A DNA stretch of 64,000 nt. Source: Podaxis mareebaensis (Eukaryota; Basidiomycota; Agaricomycetes; Agaricales; Agaricaceae). Location of the stretch: the NCBI GenBank assembly GCA_018524725.1, contig JAEUWP010000562.1, forward strand, positions 62,001-126,000. Reading direction: 5' to 3'. The position numbers and the translations under genes were made by a program. Positions 23,952 through 34,160 of the stretch are shown here, one piece after another; within the stretch, counting starts at the first letter, position 1; the number at the start of each line of letters is the position of its first letter. The notes beneath the pieces were generated by a model. The model saw nothing but the letters and a program-made list of their open reading frames with translations, was not told the origin of the DNA and did no database searches.

Positions 23952-25088
23952 ATGCATAGCAAGTATACTAGAAGAGGAATTCATAAGCGGTCAGAGAGGG
24001 AGGGGTTCAGGGTTGGGAGGAGGGAAGAGGGTGTGGCGGCGAGAAAGGTGGATGAGAGACAACTTCAGGATGGAACGCTTACTGGGCCGCTCACATTTAC
24101 GGTGACTATTATCCATGGCCCGGACAGTACACCCATTGGGACACTTTCAAGCCCTGACACACCACCAACCACGACACCACTGCCACTTACTATGACTACA
24201 TCCGTTCCTCCCCTCTCGCCGAGTACACCTTTGGATTTGTCGACGAGCGAAGAACCGCTCCCGCCTTCACCCTCACCAAGCCTGGAATTGTCATCTTCCG
24301 CAGTCTCGAACCCTGTGCCTACTATCCTATCACCACCGAGTACGACTGCCCCGCCTCCCACATCAGTGTCAGTCCCAAATATTTCTGATACTGATACCGG
24401 AAACTCGGACGACAACCCTAAACTATCATCCGGGGCAATAGCCGGAATCGTGATTGGGTGTCTCATTGTGCTCGTTATAGCAATCATCTTTGGCCTGCGC
24501 AAGCACACGGTGAAGAATCGATTGAAATTGAGAGGGATGTGGACTGGGTCTAGGGGACTGGGATTTGGAATGGGAAAAGGGAAGGAAAAGAGTAGTTTGG
24601 AGCCGACGCCGTATGAGTATAATCCCGAGTCGACGATCAATGGACAGGGGCTTGGTGCGAGTATGGGGTTTGTTGGGCAGAATGTGACTGTGGCAAGCAC
24701 CGGGACTGGGGCTGGATTCGGGAGTGGGAAGAGTCCGACGTCGACTTTGGGATTAGGATTGCCTCAGCCGTTGCCGTCTGCGTATGGATCGGATTCGGGG
24801 ATGAATAGCGCTGGCCCTGCGGTACCACCGTCACAGGTGCCTGTGCTGTATACGGTTGCTGTTGTGCGGTCATTTGTGCCTGCACTGCCTGATGAACTGT
24901 CGATAATGCCTGGGGAAAAGTTGAAGGTGCTGCAAGACTTTGACGATGGATGGGCAGAGTGCATGACAATGGGTGGTGAAATTGGGATGGTGCCACTTGA
25001 GTGTTTTGATAGACCGTCGGATGGGAGTACGGAGGAGCCACGGCGTAATTCGCGGAGGTTGACGAGTTTGCCGAGCGAACGACGGTGA
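23952..25088 (+). CDS. Single-pass membrane protein with C-terminal SH3 domain (copy 3)
   Basis: An intronless frame of 378 residues from the first ATG. The N-terminal 45 residues are basic, then a Thr/Pro/Ser-rich stalk runs to about residue 155. A membrane helix at about 163-185 (Gly-Ile-Val-Ile-Gly-Cys-Leu-Ile) is followed by basic residues. A Gly/Ser-rich cytosolic linker leads to an SH3 domain at about 302-355 with Pro-Asp-Glu-Leu-Ser, Asp-Asp-Gly-Trp-Ala-Glu-Cys and Met-Val-Pro-Leu-Glu-Cys-Phe. It ends about 20 residues later. The layout matches copies 1 and 2. The basic N-terminus without a signal peptide suggests that the true start may lie upstream. Confidence 0.72.
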   Translation: MHSKYTRRGIHKRSEREGFRVGRREEGVAARKVDERQLQDGTLTGPLTFTVTIIHGPDSTPIGTLSSPDTPPTTTPLPLTMTTSVPPLSPSTPLDLSTSEEPLPPSPSPSLELSSSAVSNPVPTILSPPSTTAPPPTSVSVPNISDTDTGNSDDNPKLSSGAIAGIVIGCLIVLVIAIIFGLRKHTVKNRLKLRGMWTGSRGLGFGMGKGKEKSSLEPTPYEYNPESTINGQGLGASMGFVGQNVTVASTGTGAGFGSGKSPTSTLGLGLPQPLPSAYGSDSGMNSAGPAVPPSQVPVLYTVAVVRSFVPALPDELSIMPGEKLKVLQDFDDGWAECMTMGGEIGMVPLECFDRPSDGSTEEPRRNSRRLTSLPSERR

Positions 25089-25223
25089 CTGGAATGTATT
25101 GTGTATGTACAGCTCTGGGAGTTGTTGTATAAAAAAGATAGATGCGTACGGATCGGACCGAGGGGTGTATTGATCGGGAAGTTGCTCTGTCGACCACTGC
25201 AGTACAGTTACAGTACCACTCCT

Positions 25224-27786
25224 ATGGACAAAGAACCGAACACGTTGCAGGCTCTTGAACCAGAGACACACAATCTTGGTCAGGTCGTTCCAGATAAGCC
25301 CGACTATCTTGTCACTCTAACTACGCCCTCTCTTCCTTCATCCTCCTCCTCTCCACCTGCTTCTGCGACTCTAAGCATGCCACGAAGACATAAAGCCACG
25401 TCCCTCGTCCATTCCGTCAGCGACGGTATCATTGGACTCAAGCCCAGCTCACTGGCAAAGGGCAAGTTCCCCGCCGTGAGCCAAATCATCAGCCAGCTTG
25501 GGACAGTCCAAGAACGGGAAGGTAAGTTCTTCCTTCTTCATCAAAGGCGATGCATTAACAAACGGGCCTGGCGTTGCTAGATTTTATGTACCAGATTCTC
25601 TCCTCCATGCCTAGAACCCAGCTCTCGTCTCTACAAAGACGTATAGCACCCCTGCTCCAATTCGACGTCGTTGGTGTGCGTACCTTGCTTGTTCTGCCCT
25701 CTCGTTTCCCATCACGCTCATAATCCTGCGCGCATATAGTCCCTTCCAACCGAAGTCGCTCTTCAAATATTCTCGCACCTTCCACCATATACCCTTCTCA
25801 CCTGCTCCCTCGTTAGCCGGCGCTGGAATGTTCTCGCGAACGACCAGGGCCTCTGGAAAGCATTGTGTACTGCACAAGGTTGGGAATGGCGCCAACCGGT
25901 GAGACCGAGTGGGCTCGATGCGAGAGGCGGTGTTGATCGAGAGGTGGGTGGGGTACCGAGGGTGGGTAACGATGACGATGACGAGGGGATGGGTGGGTCG
26001 GACGATGAGGGCGCTGGTGCGGGAGGCCAGGACGAGTCGTTTATGAATGAGATGGACTCTGGGTTCGCTTCGCTTTCGATGATCCGAGTTCCATCGCAGG
26101 GGTCTTCGTCTAGTATGACTTCTGCGTCTGGCTCTGGGTCAAGGTCAAGGGAAGCGACATATCTCCCCTACCAACACACCCAACACCAACCCACACCTAT
26201 ACTCCGCACCCGATCTGCTTTCGACCGATACTCCGCACCACCAGCTCTTGATCCCTCCCTCGTCCTTAAACCAAATTACAAACTCCTCTACCGCACGCAT
26301 GTCCACCTCCTCAACAGATTCCTGACATCCCGCTATCGTCTCTCCGTCATCCAAACCCGGGGAACACCCGCCAATGGACACATGAACATGATTTACTGCG
26401 TCCAGTTATACACCTACCCTTCCAACAACCGTCAAGTAATCTTTACAGGGTCCAGGGACAAGACCATCAGGGAGTGGAATCTGAAGACAGGGGAGGTCGA
26501 GAGAGTTTTGGAGGGCGTGCATACGGAGAGCGTATTGAGTTTGTGTGCGCGCAATGGAAAGTTGGCGAGTGCAGGGAGTGACTGGAGAGTGGTTGTGTGG
26601 GATCTGGAGTCGAGGGGCGGTAGTCCTGGGAGCGAGGTCGTGAAGGTTTTGAGGGATCATGCGGATAGTGTGCTTTGTGTGAGGTTTGATGATGAGAGGT
26701 TGGTTTCGTGTTCGAAAGGTATGTGTTTATGCGTATGTCTAGGTGGTTATGCGCTTACACCCCAATGATAATGTTTAGATCGGACCGTGAGGGTGTATTC
26801 GTTCCCTGGTTTGGAGCTACAACATGTGCTTGGAGGGCACCGGGCAGCGATCAATGCCATCTCGCTCTCCAAGAATTTTGTAGTTTCGGGCTCTGGAGAT
26901 CGGTCGATGAACGTTTGGGATGTCAGGACTGGGAAGCTGGTGCGGACATTTGAAGACCACCATACTCGCGGGTCCGTCTCCCTTTCTCTCTTGTACTAAA
27001 ATCAAGCTTGGGCTTATTGATAAATGGTATGGGTAAACCCACAGGATTGCGTCCATAGACTTCAAACTGCCATATATTGTCTCTGGCTCCTCCGACAAGC
27101 ACATCCGTCTCGTTGATATGAACACTTCGCAGGGGTGGTCAACATCACCAGAGTACGATACACCACCACTCGGATTCGGACTCGGGAACACTCTGTTACC
27201 AGGCATTGCCAACATGGTCCAGTCACCGTTCTTCCCTCATAGCCATGGGCATACAGCACCGCCGTATGGGGGCATGACTGAGTACGTGACGTGTATGTGC
27301 CAGATGTGTGGAAGTACGGCAGTCCAACCCATTTCGTATTCAACATCTTCATCTTCATCCTATTCTACATCGTCCTTGATCTCAAACACTAACTCGACTG
27401 ACAACGTCAACTCCAATGCCACTCTTCACCGCAATCTTCCACCTCCCTTCACCTCACCTCACCTACACCCCATGCACCACCACCGACGATTTAACGGCCC
27501 ACCACATACACCTCCACCTGCCCATGCTGACCTTGTACGCAGTGTGTCCCTCACTCCGGATTTCGTCGTCACGGGGTCCTATGACCTCTCAGTGAAAATA
27601 TGGCTCCGGTCTACTGGTGCCCTTGTAGCGGACTTGACGGGTGGGCATACGGGGAAGATATTTTGCGTTGCTGCGGATCGGAGTAAGGTCGTATCGTGTG
27701 GGGAGGATTTGAGGATTTGTGTGTGGGATTTTGGAGTTGGTGTGAGAGGTGTTGAGGAGGGGTGGGTTAAGACTGAGTTTGAGTGA
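25224..27786 (+). CDS. F-box / WD40-repeat protein, likely SCF substrate receptor
   Basis: Five exons (25224-25521, 25581-25675, 25740-26718, 26779-26971, 27045-27786) give 768 residues. The F-box at about residues 132-175 reads Leu-Pro-Thr-Glu-Val-Ala-Leu-Gln-Ile-Phe and ends with Leu-Trp-Lys-Ala-Leu-Cys; it should bind Skp1. After an acidic, Gly-rich linker come about seven WD40 blades with Gly-Ser-Arg-Asp-Lys-Thr, Trp-Asp-Leu, Cys-Ser-Lys-Asp-Arg-Thr, Gly-Ser-Gly-Asp-Arg-Ser and Gly-Ser-Tyr-Asp-Leu-Ser. Together this is the layout of Cdc4/Fbw7-type ubiquitin-ligase receptors. A long Ser/Asn/His-rich loop interrupts the propeller between two late blades (about 27130-27500). The substrate cannot be inferred. 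The C-terminal blade ends the protein, as is usual for the family. Confidence 0.88.
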
Positions 27787-28432
27787 GGACCTGGAGTGAG
27801 AGGGGTTTGAAGGGGTTTTATTTTTTTGGGATGTGGTATTTCGACCCCTTGTGTTATTTGCTGGTGTGAAGTGATATTCAATGAGCTGAAATGAGAACTT
27901 TCCTTCAGGTAGCACTGACGTTTGAGACGGCAATGGTGTAAATTTGTGCTGCAGGCTCTTCACTATCTGCTTGAATTACCCTGTTGCATACTAACGAAGA
28001 TGGTAACAGCGAACGAACGGTTTGAGGACATTTGTCCTGGGTCTAGGCACCTATGCCGTAGACGGTAGGGTACCGTCACACCTTAAACGCCTTAAACCTT
28101 ACAGGGCCATCACTGGCAGGTGTAGACTCCAACTGTATCGCACATTAACCCGGAACTTCGCTAGTCTGCTTCAGTTTCCAGAAACCATGGCTTAACCAAA
28201 CACATCAAGCGTACTACATATTACAGACTAATTCAACATCAGGAGCACTGTTATCAACTGGTATCGACGTTGTAATACATGGAGGATAGATCACGGAAAT
28301 AGCACGTTTCGTAGTTGTGTGTCCATAACTTCGAGCAACTTTCGAGATTTCCTCATTTCTTCGAGGATCTTATCGCATCCTACCGTTGACCTTGGGTCCT
28401 TCGTCGTTTCGGTTATATCAATTCATCCCTCA
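27787..28432. other. Spacer between convergent F-box/WD40 and NACHT genes
   Basis: 0.65 kb without an assignable gene. It should hold the 3' ends of two convergent transcripts. Confidence 0.45.
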
Positions 28433-31400
28433 TTACAATTTCTTCTTGTTCTCTTCATATGCGATGACCAGACAGGCACGTTCGCCGTGGCCTAGCCAAA
28501 ACATTCCCGTTCTTGTGCGTTCAACGCAAATTCGTTGCTTTCCTGGTCTTTCCGCAAAGTCAACACCTGCGCAATTCAAGAGAGAATCGATTACGGTCAT
28601 ACCCAGCTTCTGTCATGATTTCTAGTGACTTAGGGGGCGCTTCAGAGTGGTGCAAGGAAACGATATAGTATTGTCCTGCATGCTTTGGATGGTTCAAGTA
28701 TGCAATTGACAAGACGGAAAGATGAACCTACGTTCGGGGAGTAATCAAGCCAAGGTCCATCATATTTCTTTGATAGTTGGCGATCCACCACTGAAGCGGG
28801 TGAAGTTCGGATGATGTCTTGATTCAGGTGTTTCTGTCGGTTGAACGTTAAGCATTTGGGTTATCGTGCGTTACCGAGACATACCAGGTCCAGAAGCCAC
28901 GTGATCAGTTCGTCGAATATATAGGCTGGACGTATGTCTGATTGCTGGAGGCAGCAGAAAGCGAAGTCTTGGAGGGCTGCGATCACTGCATTCACATGTT
29001 CATGGTTCTTCACCTGAGCGCATTGTGCCCAGCATTCCATCCTCATCAGAACATCAACCTTGGAGCAAAAAGAGTCGAAGTCTTCCTGCTTGTCATATGG
29101 CCATTGTAGCTGCACTAGTAGTCCTGGGCCCCATACCCCGGCGTTCAAGGTATCTGAAGTTAACATATCGCTCGTGAGCTGCTGTATCGGGGGAGAACAT
29201 AACGCTGTACCATACCAGTGTGCTCATGTTTACGATGAAGGGATCGGTTGTACCACTGGATGCATTTGATCACGACATCACGTTGAGCTTCTGCCATGTG
29301 CGTTGCCATGTGTCCGAGACGATATGGATTTCGGAGAAAACTTTTGAACGAGGAGTGATAGAACTGTACGTGCCGAAGATGCGCCTCGGAAAGATCAGGT
29401 ATGTCCAGCACAGAGTGTAATCCATTAAGGGCTTGGTAGAAGGTCTTGCAATCAATACCAAGAAAGCTTGCCACGTCCTGTGCCGTGAAGTTGCCATCTG
29501 GTAAGAGCGCGCAGCACGCGAGGATGCAGAACGTAGTCGAACGGGTGTCAGGATGGATGCCAGAAAGCAGTTGTGTGTAGAGCAGATCGACTCCCTGCAA
29601 AGGGTTCCCCTCGGGTGGTGCCAGAATACGTGCACCATAAAGGAAGCTGATACAAGTTTCGAGTAGGTCCCTTGGGTTTTTACCATTGGACTGATTAACA
29701 TAGCTGAGAATAGATGAAGCGAAGGCGAAAGATCCGGACGCCTCTTCCGTGAGCTGCCTCAGCTGTAGTTTTGAAGGCCATGCCTCCTCGGGGCTAAATA
29801 CGTTCGAATGACGCTCCCTGATACCCTCAAAGCTGTCGCGAAGGAAGCGGGAAACGTCCAGCCGGGCTTCGGCATCGTCAATGGATAACTTCTCGCACTT
29901 GCAATTCCTGCGAAAATCTTCCTTTGCCAACATTTCTTCCGAACAGGGCTCGAAGCGAGTAGTGATCATCCATAGGAGCGGGGAATCGGAATTTGCGTGC
30001 TCGATAACAAGCTCAAGAAATCTGCGTCGGGCATTTTCATCGGTATATTCGTCTAATCCGTCAAGAATTACCAGAATAGGTTTCTCGACCGCAAGTGTCT
30101 TCTCCACTCGTAACTTGACGAAAGGTTCAGCGATGAGCCTGTTGAACTGAGACGGTAGATCCATCTCCAGAATTGATGGGTTATCAGCAAGTATTTGGGA
30201 GATAAGCCGTTGGTACTGGGAGTTGCGGATGTAAAGCTGATAGACAATGGAAAGGATTATCCCATGCACGGTGTTGCAACCATTTTCCTTGGAGAAAAGG
30301 AGACTAGCACCAAGAACGCCTAGATTGTAGGAGCATTTCTCGACAGTCTGGGAAATGGTCGACTTTCCAATGCCAGCAGGACCAATGATCCAAAATATGC
30401 TACAATTCGTACCCCTCTCGGCCACCCAAGTCATGATCCTTTTTGTGAGCTTCTCGCGCGTGTTGACATGGCAGACTGGGAGTGTTTGCCGCATAGAGGA
30501 ATTGAATTCCGCTTCAGTGAGCTTTGTCTGGGCGAGCAATTGCCGTCCCAGGTCCAAGTTAGAGTCAAAGCCCAAGTCCAACGTGGTGCTAAACAGCTGA
30601 TAGATGGCCGTGATCGGACCGGAAAATATGGAACTTTCCAGCCTTGGAAAAAAAGGGGCCAAAAGGTTCCGGGGAGGTTTGTACGTCACGATCTGCCCAT
30701 TCACGTTGGACAGGAGCTGCAAATTCAGGTGCTCGAGAGACCTGGATACTTGGGACAAACACCGATAAACATCTGCAGCTGTCATCCGGGGCTTTATGAT
30801 GTGCAGGACAGTGAGATTGCACCGTGACCGCTGCATACATGAGATAAAATCCTGCACAGGGAAATCATCCCCGTCCTGGGTGACATATTCCAGGATTTTG
30901 AGATTGGGTGCAATGATAATCCGAGTGATGAGATCTTGAGAAGAGTCTACTTGTCCAAAGTATAGGTGTAGAAAGTTCAACTGGGACAAAACAATGGGTT
31001 CCATATGGGGTGTTTTCTTGGGACGAAGGATGCCCTCGAAAGCGCAATATTCAACGTTTGGAGCGGCTCGAAGGACTCTGAGGCAGTTGTCCAGTGAGAC
31101 GGAGGTAGTCCTCACTTTGACGACGTTTGCCCAGGAAATGGTAAGCCGTTCAAAGTCGATTTCGCGGATCTCTACATGCTGCAGATTTCTGGCGTGTTGG
31201 AATAGAGCTATGACAGATGTTTCTTCATCGCCCTCTTTATCTGTAACCATATCGGGGACGATGCTGAGTGTAGTCAAGTTAGCGAACTCAGGATCGGGAA
31301 TATGGCACTGTGAGGGGGGAAGGAGACATGAGGGTGGTAGACGGGTGCGGAATGTTCTACAACGGGTGCTGTAGGGAAATATAGCCAGCAGCAAGGTCAT

Positions 31401-33494
31401 AGTTTCATGTAGGTACGCCTTAGACCATTGTCTGCCGGGTTGTTCGGAACAGTCAATCTCAATGGTGAGAGGGAGATCGCCCGAACGGAGAAGCCATTCT
31501 CGAAGTAAGTTCGCCTGTATTTCCGCCTTGTGTGGACAGGCGACAAGGTAAACGGTGTTCCAGAGTCTCGGCTCGCGGAAAGCAACATTTCGCCAATACC
31601 GGCAGACGGCGCTGACAGTAAGGGGGGTTGTCATCATAGATGTAGCCAATGTCACATTGATATCTCCATGATCCAATATCGCATACCGATCAAAAGCGGA
31701 ATCGGATAAAGAGAGGGTGAGTATCCTGCAAAGAAGCTCCGGAGGAAGGTAAGATATGTAGTGTTGGAAAGAGTCCTGTGGATGAACGAATGGGTTCAGG
31801 AAGCGCGTTACGTCAGTCTCATGCGACCTCTGGCACGATTCTGCGATGTCGACCATTGCTGCTTGCTTATCAACAGCGTACTCCCCTGAACGGCTGGCAT
31901 CCAATAGAAAGTCCTGAAACGACGCATGGTAGAAGCGCATCTGTGTTTTAGAGGCCTCCTTAGAAACAGGTACCTCAATCACAGAATGGAGGTTCCGCAA
32001 GGCGCCGTAGAGCACGCCTGGGTCAATGTGCATGAAGCTACAAAGTGCCTGCACGGAAGACAGCCTTGCACGCTTAACATATGAGGGTGTGTAGATAAGA
32101 TAGGCGAGGATACGACGGGTGGTGGGGAAGATTTCATCCGGTACATTCGAGAGAATCTGTATGTAGAGCAGATCAAGAGTTGCCAAAGGATTGCCCATCT
32201 TAACTCTTGCGTGGTTCAAAAAAGATAGCAAGATATCTAGTTGATCGACCGGGTTCGCGTACGAAGGGTTGCCAATGTAGCTGAGACAGGCTGAAGCAAG
32301 AACGAACAGACCAGAAACGGCCCTCAAAAGCTTCCTGAACTGGTCCTCGGAGGGCCAAGGCGAAGGTGTAACGTCCTCAAATTCGGCCCGTATTGCTGCG
32401 AGCCCATCCTGCAGATATAGTTCGACATCATATCGACACTCTGCATCGATCAAGAGCTCCTCGTGCTCGCACGACGCAGCCCTCGCGAATGCATATTTGA
32501 GGTGTGCCTCCGACCGGCTGCAGATCAGCCAGAGGAAGGGAAGATTCTCCAATTGGGCGGCGTCGTTGATCATTTTGACCATCTCGCACTGGACTGTTCC
32601 CCTTTCGCATTCGTCGAGGCCATCAAGGATAATGACGAAAGGTTCTTCGATGCGCTGGCGCCCTTGCCTCACTAGGACAAGGAAAGGGTCAATGATAAGC
32701 CTCTTGAACTGGACTCGCCGCGCCTTTGTCAATAGCTGAGGGTCGTCGGCAATTTGGTCAGTCAGGATGGACTTGTATTCGGGGAAGCGGACAGCGAGCT
32801 GGTATGCGATGGTGGGAACGACGAAATCCAATTTATTTTGACCATTTAGCCTGGAGAAGAAGGCGGCGGCTCCGAGACGACCCTTGTCACAACAGTGCTC
32901 GGCGAAGGTTTGTGCGACCGCGTATTTTCCCGTACCAGCGGGGCCGTAAAGCCATATCATGTTCCATTGTCGTTTGTGGTCATCCAGCCAGGTTTCCAGC
33001 TTACGCCTGATCCGAACTCGAGTTCCAGGGTGGCAACTGGGAGGTGGATCTCGAGCGCTAGAATCCATCGCGGAGTCAGGCATTGTGTGCGGTACGAGCT
33101 GCCGCAGTATTTCACTGGATTCTAGTAGATTCGTCAGTATTTTGCCTGCGGCGACTCAAGTCTGGGATAGGGCTCACCTATATTCCTCCTTGTCACGCTG
33201 ACAGGTTCGACTGACGTTGAATTTAGTAGGGTAAGACTCCGGGCATTGGGGGAGAAGTCATGTAGCTGCGAGCTCTCTAGTTGCAGATTCTCCCTTGGGT
33301 TTCCTTGGTTTAGACATCGATTCAGTACAGTGGTGAAATCAGTGTGGCTAGCGGCCACTGGTTTTTGTTGCATGCTCACCTCTACCCTTTGGGGACCATT
33401 CTAGCCGATCATGTTCGTCGGAGTCACCGTGTCGCCGGCGTACAATGCGTCCGAGAATATCAAACTTAGATTTCCCAGTTGAGCGAGTGCTCAT
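28433..33494 (-). CDS. Giant NACHT / F-box-LRR / NACHT fusion protein
   Basis: Exons 33494-33380, 33303-33178, 33121-29216, 29153-28885 and 28833 to about 28732 are in frame with each other. A last exon ending at 28433 is supported by similarity to the neighbouring gene, but its splice sites are unresolved. The large third exon alone is open for over 1,300 codons. An N-terminal linker of about 100 residues ends in the Pro-x-Cys-x-x-x-Thr-Arg motif common before basidiomycete NACHT domains. NACHT 1 has a P-loop ending Gly-Lys-Tyr (Tyr replaces Ser/Thr) and Walker B Asp-Gly-Leu-Asp-Glu. Next comes an F-box near 31754-31550 (Leu-Pro-Pro-Glu-Leu-Leu-Cys-Arg-Ile-Leu, then Val-Cys-Arg-Tyr-Trp-Arg), with leucine-rich sequence to about 30590. 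A second Cys-x-x-x-Thr-Arg linker leads to NACHT 2, with intact Gly-Lys-Ser-Thr and Asp-Gly-Leu-Asp-Glu. NACHT proteins are nucleotide-switch receptors in fungal self/non-self responses; the fused F-box suggests a link to ubiquitination. Two or three neighbouring genes read through as one remains possible. Confidence 0.78.
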
Positions 33495-34160
33495 GGCGGA
33501 CGGAGGTAATGCAGTGGAAGGGTCGACCCCTTGATGACTCCTGGCAGTATTGGCCTAGGTATTACATAATACGGCGCTTCATCAAGGCGAGACTGGCTGG
33601 TTCGCCGTTTTCCTTGCTTCAGTTGAAATGGCCCTGTAATTGATACTTACGCATCTGAACCATAAGTACTTAAATCACTAGGCTGCACACCAGTGACGAT
33701 AGCAACAACAACTTAACAAGCGGACGATTCGAGGTTAATCATCCTAAACTCAGGCGCCCATGCCCTAAGACATTGTGAATACTGCCAGGCCTCACGGCCA
33801 TCGCCGAGCCCCCGTCTTGGATTCCAACCCCCGCCTTGCTTTTGCAACTGTATCCCATTAGCCCGGATCTATTCTAGTCTACCTCGTAGCACTCGGATTT
33901 CAAGACTTGACTAGGCGTCAAACATAGTGATTCGACAGCATGGTGGTACCTGGGGTTCGTAGTCGACACCATTTTTCCGCAGTGGATCTACCACTAACTG
34001 ATCACAACAGGCTCATGGTGCAACGATAACAGGCCCCTTCGCTTATTCTAGCTACTTCACCATCCAGCATCTCACTCAGATAGACCACTCCAGTGGTGCA
34101 AGAGAGGGTATGTGCCACCTCCGCCAGCCGTTTCATTGAGGTTGACTTAGGACTGTATGA
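33495..34160. promoter_or_regulatory. Shared divergent promoter of the NACHT gene pair
   Basis: The two NACHT genes start head-to-head with about 670 bases between the ATG codons. No reading frame in the interval looks coding, so both promoters must lie here. A short upstream exon of the right-hand gene inside the interval cannot be excluded. No specific binding site was identified. Confidence 0.5.

Noticed and set aside
33134..33379. Start of the left NACHT gene at 33379 or at the internal Met at 33083
   Set aside because: 33379 is a GTG inside a splice donor. An upstream ATG exon at 33494-33380 joins in frame to 33303-33178 and then to the large exon, so the start was moved to 33494.
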